The position numbers were made by a program, and so were the translations under genes. From Bacteroidota bacterium (GTDB lineage Bacteria; Bacteroidota; Rhodothermia; Rhodothermales; JAHQVL01): a stretch of 42,505 bases of DNA. Below the pieces are notes generated by a model. The model saw only the letters and a list, made by a program, of their open reading frames with translations. It was not told where the DNA came from and did no database searches. Positions within the stretch are counted from its first letter, which is position 1; each line of letters starts with the position of its first letter. Positions 1 through 8,351 of the stretch are shown piece by piece. Location of the stretch: NCBI GenBank assembly GCA_039111535.1, contig JBCCIM010000029.1, positions 1 through 42,505 on the forward strand, in the 5' to 3' direction.

Positions 1-183
1 CAATCGCTTCTGCACAGTCTGCGCTCTTTTTGCGCGCGTTATCCACCCGACATAATCGTTTTGCTGATAGGACGGCCGCGCTTTGTAAGCATCCATCAGC
101 CCGCGCGCATGCAAGGCCTCGAATACAAATTCAGGCATCGGGTAACGCGGGCGTTTTAGTTTTGAAAAATCGCGTTCGGTCAT
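1..183 (-). CDS. YdeI/OmpD-associated family protein, N-terminal part (cut by window start)
   Basis: The minus-strand frame opens with ATG at 183 and stays open to base 1, giving 61 residues beginning MTERDFSKLKRPRYPMPEF. The stretch AYKARPSYQQNDYVGWITRA followed by KRAQTVQKR resembles the conserved helix near the end of YdeI/OmpD-associated (OmdA-type) proteins, where a Y-x-x-W-I-x-x-A-K-R pattern is typical. The family's role is poorly defined; some members are annotated as bacteriocin-protection proteins. Only the 5' part is present, so completeness cannot be judged. It is divergent from the glycosylase gene starting at 339, with a 155-base shared upstream region in which I saw no strong operator. 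Confidence 0.6.
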   Translation of the reverse strand, partial: MTERDFSKLKRPRYPMPEFVFEALHARGLMDAYKARPSYQQNDYVGWITRAKRAQTVQKRL

Positions 184-338
184 AAGGCATCAATGGCGAT
201 TGCTACATTTCCCAGGTTGATCTATTATCAACTCACAGCAATGACAACATGGTGTCACCCCGTATCGGTAAGCTGCCTTTTGCTTGCGATAAGCGGTCAA
301 GTTAATATCTGTAGGAGATCCCACCCAAATTTATACGC

Positions 339-1571
339 ATGAAAAGTAAAGCGATTGTCAAGGTAGACCTCAAAACTGCTGTCAACTTGTGGTTTCATTG
401 CCAGAGCATGCACAGACCCCGCGGCTCCGTAAAACTGACGCCGGCAGTGCTGAGCGGATTTCTCGAAAAGGTTGGCGCCCTGCAACTCGACAGCATCAAC
501 GTCGTGGAACGGGCGCACTACCTCACCCTTTGGAGCCGGTTTGGCAACTACGATAAAGCAGACATTGACCAATGGATTTATCAAGACAAAATTGCTTACG
601 AGTACTGGGGCCATGAGGCGTCCATTTTACCCATCTCCCACCTGCCACTCGGACGCCGGCGGATGAAGTTATTTCCACCCGAAAGCTGGTTAAATTCGAG
701 TTGGTGGAAACAGCAACAAACGTCGCCGGCCTCAAAGCGCCGCGTATTGCGCCGGCTCCGGACAGAAGGCCCGCTTGAGAGTGCACATTTCGAGAAAACT
801 GTTGGAGACCGCAAGCGTGCGCAGCAGCTAGGTGCAGTCGCCCCCGTAATGCCTGGGCATAAAGAAGACAAGCGCTCTCTCCAACTCCTCTGGCATGCCG
901 GCAAAGTGGCCGTATCCACAAGAAGGTACTTCCGACGCATTTACGATCTTTCGGAGCGGGTCTTCCCTGAAACAGAAACTGTTACGCGCGCTGCGTACCA
1001 TGACAGTTGGCTTTTCATCGGCCTCAAGGGAAACGGCATTGCCACCGAAAAACATCTGGAGAATTACTTCACTGCGCCCAAACTCAAAGCGCCCGAACGC
1101 AGGGCAATCATTGATCGCAACCTGAAGGCCGGCCGAATCGTGGAGGTTCAAATCGATGACCGGAAAGACCGCTGCTTTATGCTGCCAGAGCATGTTGATC
1201 AGCTGAACGCGCTAGATGATCCGACAGGGACCACGCTGGTTTGTCCGTTCGACTCTTTCCTCTGGCAAAGAAAACGGGCGGAAGCGTTACTCGATTTCCA
1301 CTACCGCATCGAAATTTATGTCCCGCAAAAGAAGCGGCAGTTTGGGTACTACGTCCTCCCTATCCTGCACGATGGCAAACTCGTGGGCCGGCTTGACCCC
1401 AAACTCCATCGCGACAAAGCCCTGCTCGAAATCAAATCGATCTACCTTGAAGAGACCTTCAAGCGCACACCCCGCTTCGACCAGGCACTCCGCGAAACGC
1501 TCCATGACCTCGCCGCATTTGTCGGCGCGCAGGACTTGCAAATGCCGGCTGGCTGGGGTGCGCTGGCGTGA
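339..1571 (+). CDS. YcaQ/AlkZ-type winged-helix DNA glycosylase
   Basis: Encodes 410 residues, the usual length for the YcaQ/AlkZ (HTH_42) family of DNA glycosylases, which remove bulky alkylated bases and unhook interstrand crosslinks. Near the N-terminus the QLDSINVVERAHYLTLWSR block and the following YEYWGHEASILP block are the family hallmarks. The Q-L-D triad in the first block corresponds to the catalytic QxD-type motif of the E. coli YcaQ branch (family knowledge). The C-terminal third includes CPFDSFLWQRKRAEALLDFHYRIEIY and a GRLDPKLHRDK segment, also family-typical. It stands alone: the YdeI-like gene is divergent and the next gene is 200 bases away. The substrate is inferred from the family. 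Confidence 0.85.
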   Translation: MKSKAIVKVDLKTAVNLWFHCQSMHRPRGSVKLTPAVLSGFLEKVGALQLDSINVVERAHYLTLWSRFGNYDKADIDQWIYQDKIAYEYWGHEASILPISHLPLGRRRMKLFPPESWLNSSWWKQQQTSPASKRRVLRRLRTEGPLESAHFEKTVGDRKRAQQLGAVAPVMPGHKEDKRSLQLLWHAGKVAVSTRRYFRRIYDLSERVFPETETVTRAAYHDSWLFIGLKGNGIATEKHLENYFTAPKLKAPERRAIIDRNLKAGRIVEVQIDDRKDRCFMLPEHVDQLNALDDPTGTTLVCPFDSFLWQRKRAEALLDFHYRIEIYVPQKKRQFGYYVLPILHDGKLVGRLDPKLHRDKALLEIKSIYLEETFKRTPRFDQALRETLHDLAAFVGAQDLQMPAGWGALA

Positions 1572-1772
1572 ACTGGATCATACAGATCAAGGAGTGATGC
1601 GATTTTCCATGCTTCCAGAAATAATCCCAAATCCAGAGGGAACCATATGGATATGGTTGACTGAAACAACACAAAATTTTTGGTTGAGCAGAAAATGAGC
1701 AGGTTTCGATCTTCCACGTGAGCAGTTTGGCGTCACATATTGCATGCAGTTGGATTTAAAACTCACTTTTGC

Positions 1773-4160
1773 ATGCTCATGTATAGATCAACGCTTGTAC
1801 TGCTTTCAATACTGGCAAACTTATTTTTAGTATCCTTCCTGCAGGCCCAAACAACGGGCACCTTAACGGGCACGGTTACAGATGCAGATACAAACCTCCC
1901 CCTTGAAGGAGCAAACGTATTATTGGTCGATATCATTCAGGGTGCTGCGACAAATCGTGCGGGTGATTATAGCTTTGATTCGATTTCAGCTGGATGGCAT
2001 ACGCTCGTCATACGCCGAATAGGATTCGAGTCCAGCGAGGCGTCGATTTTCATAGCGGCTGATTCTACGACCTTCTACAACACAGCGTTGTCTGCCGCAT
2101 CGATCCATCTCGGCGAAATCCTCGCGCAGGCAGATCGCCCCTACTCAGCAGCTTCTTCTGCTACAATTCGTGCCTTCGATCTTATCACGCGTCCGGCAAA
2201 CGCCTCGCAGGAACTGCTCCAACTGACGCCCGGCCTGGTTACGGCCCAGCATGCAGGGGGCGGCAAAGCAGAGCAAATCTTTCTACGAGGGTTCGATGCA
2301 GATCACGGCACGGATGTCGCAATTTCGGTAGACGGCGTACCTGTCAACATGGTATCACACGGCCATGGCCAGGGGTATGCAGACTTGCATTTTCTCATGC
2401 CTGAAGTTGTTGAAAACATCGAAGTGGTTAAAGGTCCCTATAATACCCGCTTCGGCAACCTGGCAACAGCGGGTGCGATTGCGTTCTCAACAAAAGACCA
2501 TCTGGATCAGAACCTGATCCGCATGCAAGGGGGCCGGTTCAACACCGCAAATCTGACGGCCCTCTACCAGATCCCGATTTCGGAGGCCGGGCATCAAGGC
2601 GCTTATTTTGGCGGGCAGTTTTACAATACTGATGGACCTGTATCAAGCCCACAGGAATTCCAGCGGTTCAATTTGTTTGGCAAATTCCACACCCACCTCA
2701 GCGAAGAAGCCAAACTCTCCCTGAGCTTCAGTGGTTTTAGCTCAGCATGGGATGCTTCAGGACAGATTCCAGTACGCGCGGTCGAACGCGGGGTAATCAA
2801 TCGCTTCGGTAGCATTGATGACCTTGAAGGGGGCACCACAGGCCGGCAGGACATCAACCTGACCTACGCAGCTGAAAAAGGCAACGAGAAATTTCGGATT
2901 CAAGGCTACGCCACACGCTACAACTTCAAACTCTTTTCCAATTTCACCTACTTCCTTGAAGACCCGATCAACGGCGACATGATCGAGCAAACCGATGACC
3001 GGCACCTGGTAGGTATCAATGGCACGTATCAGTTCACCAGAACAACTGGAAGGTTTATCACAACCACAACCTTTGGCGGCGGATTTCGCGCGGACGACAC
3101 CATCGTGTCGCTTTGGAAAAGTCCCAACCGACTCAGACAGACCGGCCTTGTCAACGCTGACGTTGCAGAACGGAATTTGTCTTTGTGGGCGCAGGAAGAA
3201 GTTGTCTTTTCTACCCGACTCAGGCTCCAACTCGGATTACGCGGTGATTATTTCACATTCAATGTAGACGACCGACTGGAAGGGAAGCCGGCAGAACTGC
3301 CCCACGCCTCGGGATACGCGCAGGAAGCCATTCTAAGTCCCAAAGCCAACCTGGTTTTTAGCCCAAGTGCCACACTGGACCTGTTTGCCAACGTTGGTTC
3401 TGGTTTTCATTCGAACGATGCCCGTGCCGTTGTGCAAGGGCATCGGGTCCGTGACCTTGTACGCATCTATCAGCGGCAGGAGCTCACCGACAATCAAATA
3501 CAAGAAGCCTTGGCAGCGCAGCATCTTGCCCGCTCCCAGGCTTCCATTGGTACGCTGCCCAGAGCCATCGGAAGCGAGGTTGGCATTCGATTCCGCCTGA
3601 CGGACCACCTGCGCGTATCGGTGGCTGCGTGGAAGCTTGATCTTGAGAACGAGTATGTCTACGTCGGTGATGGCGGATTCACCGAGCTTAGCGGCCGTAG
3701 CCAGCGCTACGGCATTGACCTGGAAACGCGCCTGGGCATCACTTCATGGTTATCAGGAGATAGCGATGTCAACCTTTCGCGCGGCCGCTTCATCGATGCG
3801 CCGGCTGGCGAGGATGCCATTCCGCTGGCCCCTCGGCTAACCGCTACAGGCGGACTGACCGTAATACATCCAGGCGGGTTCGAAGGCAGCCTCCGGTATA
3901 TCCATATCGGCGACCGGCCGGCAAATGAATCGGGCAGCGTCACAGCCAGCGGTTATACGCTCTTCAACTTATTTGGCGCGTACAAACTCGGCGATGTAAA
4001 ATTATCGCTTGTGCTGGAAAACCTCTTCAACATCAACTGGAACGAAGCGCAATTTGACACTGAATCCCGTTTGTTTGATGAGGCCTTCCCCGTTTCTGAG
4101 TTGCATTTTACGCCGGGTAACCCGAGGGCGCTGCGGATTGGGATTGATTATACCTTTTGA
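1773..4160 (+). CDS. TonB-dependent outer-membrane receptor with carboxypeptidase-regulatory-like domain
   Basis: About 795 residues. The frame also has an upstream TTG at 1740, but the ATG at 1773 or 1779 gives a normal signal peptide (RSTLVLLSILANLFLVSFLQAQ), so I chose 1773. After cleavage comes a carboxypeptidase-D regulatory-like beta domain (GTLTGTVTDADTNLPLEGA...), then a plug domain with FLRGFDADHGTDVAISVDG and ENIEVVKGPYNTRFGN, then a long beta-barrel ending in aromatic Y-T-F. The plug carries an unusual histidine/glycine stretch, NMVSHGHGQGYADLHF, which could line a ligand or metal path (inference). It should import a substrate across the outer membrane using TonB energy; the ligand cannot be told from sequence. 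No SusD partner follows, which argues against a SusC-type glycan system. Confidence 0.88.
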   Translation: MLMYRSTLVLLSILANLFLVSFLQAQTTGTLTGTVTDADTNLPLEGANVLLVDIIQGAATNRAGDYSFDSISAGWHTLVIRRIGFESSEASIFIAADSTTFYNTALSAASIHLGEILAQADRPYSAASSATIRAFDLITRPANASQELLQLTPGLVTAQHAGGGKAEQIFLRGFDADHGTDVAISVDGVPVNMVSHGHGQGYADLHFLMPEVVENIEVVKGPYNTRFGNLATAGAIAFSTKDHLDQNLIRMQGGRFNTANLTALYQIPISEAGHQGAYFGGQFYNTDGPVSSPQEFQRFNLFGKFHTHLSEEAKLSLSFSGFSSAWDASGQIPVRAVERGVINRFGSIDDLEGGTTGRQDINLTYAAEKGNEKFRIQGYATRYNFKLFSNFTYFLEDPINGDMIEQTDDRHLVGINGTYQFTRTTGRFITTTTFGGGFRADDTIVSLWKSPNRLRQTGLVNADVAERNLSLWAQEEVVFSTRLRLQLGLRGDYFTFNVDDRLEGKPAELPHASGYAQEAILSPKANLVFSPSATLDLFANVGSGFHSNDARAVVQGHRVRDLVRIYQRQELTDNQIQEALAAQHLARSQASIGTLPRAIGSEVGIRFRLTDHLRVSVAAWKLDLENEYVYVGDGGFTELSGRSQRYGIDLETRLGITSWLSGDSDVNLSRGRFIDAPAGEDAIPLAPRLTATGGLTVIHPGGFEGSLRYIHIGDRPANESGSVTASGYTLFNLFGAYKLGDVKLSLVLENLFNINWNEAQFDTESRLFDEAFPVSELHFTPGNPRALRIGIDYTF

Positions 4161-4306
4161 TGTGAGCAAGGGTTGGCCTGAAGCGAATACTAGCACAAAA
4201 TGGTCAAGGCTGAGTCCTGAAAACGAACCGCCCTGATAGCCAAAATCAGTGAATTGTATACTTTGTGGCGCACTGACCGGACCAATTCAGCCGGCCGGCT
4301 ACAAAC

Positions 4307-4663
4307 CTATAAATCACGCCACTTGGACAGGTTATGTTTTTGCGCAGTATAGCGTGTGGCGAGGGCAACCCATAAACCCATCAGAATTGCACCAACAAGC
4401 ATCAGTAGTTTCATCGTCATACTTGATGTAGCGCCGATCAATGGGGCAATAACCCACCCATAAAGCAAAAATGCAAGCACAAAACTCAAAGTAAAAACTG
4501 CAAAATCGGACACAAACGACTTGTAGTATGGTGGCCTGAACTTGAGTTGTTTCCAGAATTTTTCAGTCAGGCGGTAAATATAATTCGGACGCCAGTTCAT
4601 CTTGTTTTCCAACTCCTCGCGTGCCTTCGCATATTTTCTCTCAAACGCTGAAAAGTTTTGCAT
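4307..4663 (-). CDS. Small two-span membrane protein of unknown function
   Basis: From the ATG at 4663 it encodes 118 residues; a TTG two codons upstream is a less likely start. The first ~50 residues are hydrophilic and basic (KYAKAREELENKMNWRPNYIYRL). Two hydrophobic helices follow, one around VFTLSFVLAFLLYGWVIAPL and one around LLMLVGAILMGLWVALA, and the protein ends in a short basic tail. I do not recognise the family. It converges on the TonB receptor gene, leaving a 146-base gap. A TATCTTTG promoter-like core lies about 62 bases upstream of its start. The gene is supported mainly by the coherent membrane topology. Confidence 0.55.
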   Translation of the reverse strand: MQNFSAFERKYAKAREELENKMNWRPNYIYRLTEKFWKQLKFRPPYYKSFVSDFAVFTLSFVLAFLLYGWVIAPLIGATSSMTMKLLMLVGAILMGLWVALATRYTAQKHNLSKWRDL

Positions 4664-4725
4664 GAGCAAGCAAGATCATGTGATGTGATAAGGCCGAACA
4701 GAATTAATATAACCAAATCCTGTAC

Positions 4726-4733
4726 CAAAGATA
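4726..4733 (-). promoter_or_regulatory. Possible TAnnTTTG -7 promoter element
   Basis: On the minus strand this reads TATCTTTG, matching the TAnnTTTG -7 consensus known from Bacteroidota promoters. It lies about 62 bases upstream of the ATG at 4663. A TTGG stands in for the -33 TTTG about 22 bases further upstream. The same TTATCTTTGG string recurs at 8215-8224 and 34667-34676, always between genes, which strengthens the case a little. Confidence 0.3.
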
Positions 4734-4741
4734 AAGCCGGC

Positions 4742-4773
4742 CGATTTCGTGTGAGCCAACGAAAACGAAATCG
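4742..4773. repeat. 9-bp inverted repeat (stem-loop or operator)
   Basis: CGATTTCGT at 4742-4750 is the exact reverse complement of ACGAAATCG at 4765-4773, with a 14-base loop. It sits just upstream of the TATCTTTG element, so it could be an operator for the small membrane protein gene. No T-run follows it, so it is not an obvious terminator. Confidence 0.35.
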
Positions 4774-4917
4774 TAGGCTGGGTATCTTTACAATACCCGT
4801 TTTACATTTATGTGGATACTGACTTCGTGTTTAGGTAGTGCATACGATATAATTTCTATTGCCCGTAAATACAGCGAAATAAAGGAGTGTAATCCCGAAA
4901 GATCCAATAGCCTGAGT

Positions 4918-4937
4918 ACTCTTCGAAGAGTTTTTTT
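4918..4937 (+). terminator. Short palindrome plus T-run, possible plus-strand terminator
   Basis: ACTCTTCGAAGAGT (4918-4931) is a perfect 14-base palindrome that can fold into a 5-bp stem with a TCGA loop. It runs directly into seven T residues and then CTT. The orientation suits a plus-strand transcript, yet no plus-strand gene lies just upstream. It might block antisense transcription into the leucine-rich-repeat gene. The stem is short, so strength is doubtful. Confidence 0.35.
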
Positions 4938-4994
4938 CTTGTGGAGCCACAATTCTCATGTTGTATGCTAACCGGTCTTAGCCGATTCTTCCTT

Positions 4995-7223
4995 CTACAA
5001 GAGAATTATCTTTTTAGTCGATTCATAAGGCCCCATTCGAATCTTATAGAAGTAAAGGCCCGCAGAAAGGCTTCGCCCATCAAAAACGGCTTTATGCCGA
5101 CCAGGCTGCATCATTTTGTCTATGAGCGTCGAAATGAGTTGACCTCCCGCATTATAGACGCTTAAGCGTACAGATACTGGTTCTTTTACATCGAAAATGA
5201 TCGTAGTTAACGAATGGAAAGGGTTGGGATATGCCGGCAGTAATTCGTATTCGTATGAACTGATTTCATCTTCGGTTGTCGTAGGCATCGAACAAGAGCC
5301 GGCATCAACAACTTGTTGAAGGGTTGGATTAATCAGGTTATTACTTACACTATATTCCCCCTGTAACCCCTGAGAACTTAGCAAAGAATGAAGGCCACAA
5401 AAACTATCTAGAGCTGTATTGTAGTTGATATACAGGCCATTTTCCACAGAAGTAAGATTGCTCAATCCATCCAGGGTGGCAAGAGAATCATTATATCTGA
5501 TAAACAATTCTCCGCCTACGGAAGTCAGATTGCTCAAGCCATCCAATGTGGTAAGAAGCATATTGCTTCTTACACCCAGGCTGCCATTCAGGATTGTAAG
5601 ACTGCTCAAGCCGTCGAGCGAGGCAAGAGAGTCATTAAAGCTAATAGTCAAATCATTCAACGTCGAAAGGTTTTCCAGGCCTTCCAGTGTAGTTAAGGAT
5701 ACGTTGCTTTCTAGAATCAAAGCCTCGCCTATGGAAGTCAGGCTTTCCAAACCATCCGTGGAGGACAGCGATGCATTTTTTCTTACTTCGAAATAGCCCT
5801 CAACAGAAGCAAGTCTGTTCAATCCGGTCAGCGTAGTCAGAGAGTTATTTCCGTCGATATCCAGATTGCCTCCTACAGAAGTAAGACCGTTCAAGCCAGT
5901 CAGCGCGGTAAGGGCAGGATTGCTTGTTATGTCCAGATATCTTCCCACAGCAGCAAGGTTGTCCAAACCAGTCAGTGTAGTCAGAGAGGGATTACCTGAT
6001 ACAACTAGATATTGCAAGGTTATAAGGCCTTCCAATCCTTCAAGTGTTGTTAGGGAGGTATTTCCGACGACATCCAGATTGCCCCCCACGGAAGTAAGAC
6101 TACGCAAACCATCCAGGGTGGTTAGAGAATCATTGAAGCCGATATAAAGGTCATCACCTATGGTAGTGAGACCCTCCAAGCCATCGAGAGTGGCAAGGGA
6201 TGCATTGTGGCTGATTTGCACAACATCATCCACAGACTCAAGCGCATTCAAACCACTCAGCGTAGTAAGGGAATCATTATGGTCTATGATCAGATAGCCA
6301 CCCACAGCAGCAAGGCCGTGCAAACCAGTCAGTGTAGAAAGAGAGATATTTCCCGAAATACTGACATTGCCACTTGCGAAAGTAACATTATTTAAGCCAT
6401 CCAGCGTGGTTAAGTTTAAGTTGCTCCATAACACTATATCGCCTCCCACGGAGGTAAGGTTGTTCAAACCAGACAAAGAGTTCATGGGAGTGCGACCTAT
6501 GATGAGACCGCCTATCAAAGAAAGACTGTTCGCGCCCATCAATGAGGCCAGTGAATCATTATCCTGCAAACCCAGAATTCCCCCTATGGAAGAAAGACTG
6601 TTCAATCCTTCCAGGGAGGTCAGGGACTGGCTACCATTTATGTTCAGATAGCCGGCTATGGAAGTAAGACCATCCAACCCCTGCAGTGTAGTGAGGGATG
6701 TGTTGAAGTTCACATCAAAATCTCCGTCTACAGAAAGAAGGCTATTCAAACCAGCTAATGTGGTCAGAGAGGCATTTCCTGTTATTTCCAGATCACCACC
6801 TATAGAAGTCAGATTACTCAAGCCATCAAGTGAAGCCAGTGCTACATTTCCCCTTAACTCTAGATCTCGCAAGGTACTTAAGCCTCCCAATCCATCAAGA
6901 GAAGCGAGAGAAGGATTACTTTCCACAATCAGAGTACCACCTATTGCAGTCAGATTGTTTAAACCAGCCAATGACATTAATGAATCATTGTCGCTTATAA
7001 TCAGACGCCCTCCTACAGAAGCAAGTGTTGAAAGGGGCGCTAAATCAACTATATCAGAACCGTTGATTTCAAGAGAACCTGTAATATCCGTCCCACTAAA
7101 CGCATCTACTTGAGCCTGATTAGATAAGACGACACTGCCATCTACAACTTGCGCGTGTACCATAGATGAGAAAAACATGAACGCGCTAACAAGAAGATGT
7201 ATCGTTACTATTTTTTTTATCAT
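4995..7223 (-). CDS. Leucine-rich-repeat (receptor-L-like) surface protein with T9SS sorting domain
   Basis: The ATG at 7223 gives 742 residues starting with a clear signal peptide (MIKKIVTIHLLVSAFMFFSS, cleavage near HAQ). A TTG eleven codons upstream is in frame but would spoil it. Residues ~64-613 are about 23 tandem repeats of 22-24 residues with pattern LTSVGGxLxIxxNxSLTTLDGLxx, a leucine-rich, receptor-L-domain-like solenoid. A lone cysteine pair (FCGLHS and DAGSCSMP) may cap the solenoid. The last ~80 residues (YPNPFHSLTTIIFDV ... GLYFYKIRMG) are a type A T9SS C-terminal sorting domain, so it should be exported and anchored or released at the cell surface. Ligand binding or adhesion is plausible but inferred. 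Base composition is visibly more A/T-rich than neighbouring genes. Confidence 0.85.
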   Translation of the reverse strand: MIKKIVTIHLLVSAFMFFSSMVHAQVVDGSVVLSNQAQVDAFSGTDITGSLEINGSDIVDLAPLSTLASVGGRLIISDNDSLMSLAGLNNLTAIGGTLIVESNPSLASLDGLGGLSTLRDLELRGNVALASLDGLSNLTSIGGDLEITGNASLTTLAGLNSLLSVDGDFDVNFNTSLTTLQGLDGLTSIAGYLNINGSQSLTSLEGLNSLSSIGGILGLQDNDSLASLMGANSLSLIGGLIIGRTPMNSLSGLNNLTSVGGDIVLWSNLNLTTLDGLNNVTFASGNVSISGNISLSTLTGLHGLAAVGGYLIIDHNDSLTTLSGLNALESVDDVVQISHNASLATLDGLEGLTTIGDDLYIGFNDSLTTLDGLRSLTSVGGNLDVVGNTSLTTLEGLEGLITLQYLVVSGNPSLTTLTGLDNLAAVGRYLDITSNPALTALTGLNGLTSVGGNLDIDGNNSLTTLTGLNRLASVEGYFEVRKNASLSSTDGLESLTSIGEALILESNVSLTTLEGLENLSTLNDLTISFNDSLASLDGLSSLTILNGSLGVRSNMLLTTLDGLSNLTSVGGELFIRYNDSLATLDGLSNLTSVENGLYINYNTALDSFCGLHSLLSSQGLQGEYSVSNNLINPTLQQVVDAGSCSMPTTTEDEISSYEYELLPAYPNPFHSLTTIIFDVKEPVSVRLSVYNAGGQLISTLIDKMMQPGRHKAVFDGRSLSAGLYFYKIRMGPYESTKKIILL
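5385..7034 (-). repeat. Coding tandem repeat array of the LRR protein (~23 units of ~72 bp)
   Basis: The DNA for the LRR solenoid is a degenerate direct repeat with a period near 72 bases. Most units read 24 codons; a few have 22 or 23 (for example LSTLRDLELRG and LITLQYLVVSG units). Neighbouring units share short near-identical blocks, so unit number could change by slippage or recombination. Identity between units is modest, pointing to an old array rather than a recent expansion. Confidence 0.75.
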
Positions 7224-7403
7224 GAATTCCAGAGTGTGCAATGAGGAAGGCCGCAAAGAATCGTGTAATACCTTGAAGCTGGTTTAACGCTGAAATGACT
7301 GCTTTTGGCCACGAGAAAGAAATCTAACCAATCCCTGTAGCAATAAAAACCCGTTCTCCGATCTCCCAGATGCAGTTTCAGTTCATTTACCGGCCTTCCC
7401 CCC

Positions 7404-8210
7404 TTACCCATCCAGCCCAAACAACTGTTTCGCATTGGCCGTCGTCACAGCAGCCACCTCCTCAACCGACATTCCCTTTACCTCCGCCAGCTTCTCTGCA
7501 ACCAGGCGCGTGTACGCCGGCTCATTCCTTTTACCCCGATGCGGCACAGGGGCCAAAAACGGTGCATCTGTCTCCAGCACAACCTGCGTGAGCGGGACGT
7601 CCTTCACAATATCCGCCACACCACTGTTTTTGAACGTCAACGTCCCGCCGATCCCGAGCAGGAAATTTAGCTTCGCAGCTTCCTCGATCAGCCACGCCGG
7701 CCCACCGAAGCAATGGAAAATGCCGCGGAGGTTGTCGGCTTTTTCTTCGTTCAGGATTTTAACCATGTCGCGGTGCACTTCATCTTTGCCCTGCTTGTCG
7801 CGCATGTGCAGGATTAGCGGCAGGTCCTTTTCGATAGCGAGGCGGATGTGCCGGCGGAAGAAGTCCTGCTGCTTCGCGTCGAACGTTCGATCCCAGTAGT
7901 AGTCGAGGCCGCTCTCCCCTACGGCTACTACACGTGAATCATCACAAAAAGCAGCTACGGCTTCAAAGTCTTCGTCCGTTGCGTCTTTGGTGTCACTCGG
8001 GTGAATGGCAGACATCGCATGCAACCCGTCGTAGGCGTCACACAACGCCAATGCATCGTGGATGGAGGCTACATCGATGGCCGGCATCACGATGATCCCA
8101 ACCCCCGCGTCTTTTGCACGCTGGATCATCGCTGCCTGGTCGTTCAGCATCCGGTTATGGTAAATGTGCGCGTGCGTATCAATAATCAACGGGTGGTTCA
8201 AATCGGGCAT
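7404..8210 (-). CDS. tatD: TatD family metal-dependent deoxyribonuclease
   Basis: Encodes 268 residues, normal for TatD. Metal-binding and catalytic positions of this amidohydrolase-fold family are all visible: DTHAH with H13 and H15, E99 in VGESGLDYY, H135 in LILHMR, H166 in IFHCFGG, and D215 in LETDAPFLAP followed by RGKRNEP. Family members act as cytoplasmic 3'-5' DNA exonucleases in repair or DNA turnover; the exact substrate is inferred. The gene is followed at 150-180 bases by the start of the LRR gene on the same strand, and no operon link is evident. Confidence 0.93.
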   Translation of the reverse strand: MPDLNHPLIIDTHAHIYHNRMLNDQAAMIQRAKDAGVGIIVMPAIDVASIHDALALCDAYDGLHAMSAIHPSDTKDATDEDFEAVAAFCDDSRVVAVGESGLDYYWDRTFDAKQQDFFRRHIRLAIEKDLPLILHMRDKQGKDEVHRDMVKILNEEKADNLRGIFHCFGGPAWLIEEAAKLNFLLGIGGTLTFKNSGVADIVKDVPLTQVVLETDAPFLAPVPHRGKRNEPAYTRLVAEKLAEVKGMSVEEVAAVTTANAKQLFGLDG

Positions 8211-8215
8211 TTACT

Positions 8216-8223
8216 TATCTTTG
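8216..8223 (+). promoter_or_regulatory. Possible TAnnTTTG -7 promoter element
   Basis: TATCTTTG on the plus strand, 120 bases upstream of the kinase start and immediately upstream of the divergent TatD start. It is identical in core to the elements at 4726 (minus) and 34668. No clear TTTG -33 box is present at the expected spacing. Confidence 0.3.
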
Positions 8224-8260
8224 GGGATTGAAGTGTAGTATGGGGTAGAGGATCTTGTTT

Positions 8261-8288
8261 AAAGTTGAAGGTTAAAGGTTGAAAGTTG
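8261..8288 (+). repeat. Heptamer tandem repeat (4 units)
   Basis: Four consecutive 7-mers, aaagttg, aaggtta, aaggttg, aaagttg, lie in the intergenic region before the kinase. They match the heptamer type GGTTGAA seen on the minus strand at 37275-37323, so this appears to be a dispersed short tandem repeat family. Confidence 0.6.
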
Positions 8289-8321
8289 TTTGATTTATAA
8301 AAGGGTATTGCCTACCTGAAA

Positions 8322-8351
8322 GAGATCCTTCGCGGGGCTCAGGATGACAGG
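8322..8351. repeat. Intergenic palindromic element with ATCCT/AGGAT arms
   Basis: GAGATCCTTCGCGG followed by GGCTCAGGATGACAGG contains a 5-bp inverted pair, ATCCT (8325-8329) and AGGAT (8341-8345). The right arm supplies the ATG used as the kinase start codon. It resembles short hairpin elements often seen scattered between genes in bacterial genomes. Only one copy was noticed in this window. Confidence 0.35.

Larger units (their letters stand above)
4664..4994. other. Intergenic region without a supported gene
   Basis: About 330 bases between two minus-strand genes. It holds a TATCTTTG promoter-like core for the downstream small membrane protein, a 9-bp inverted repeat (4742-4750 with 4765-4773) and a perfect 14-bp palindrome followed by a T-run at 4918-4937. 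I see no open frame with coding character. Confidence 0.6.

Noticed and set aside
5425-7113. Several plus-strand open frames with repeated proline- and serine-rich peptides
   Set aside because: They are antisense to the LRR gene; their periodic peptides simply mirror the ~72-bp coding repeat.
8322-8351. Rho-independent terminator before the kinase gene
   Set aside because: The stem has only 5 bp, no T-run follows in either direction, and no transcript is expected to end there.
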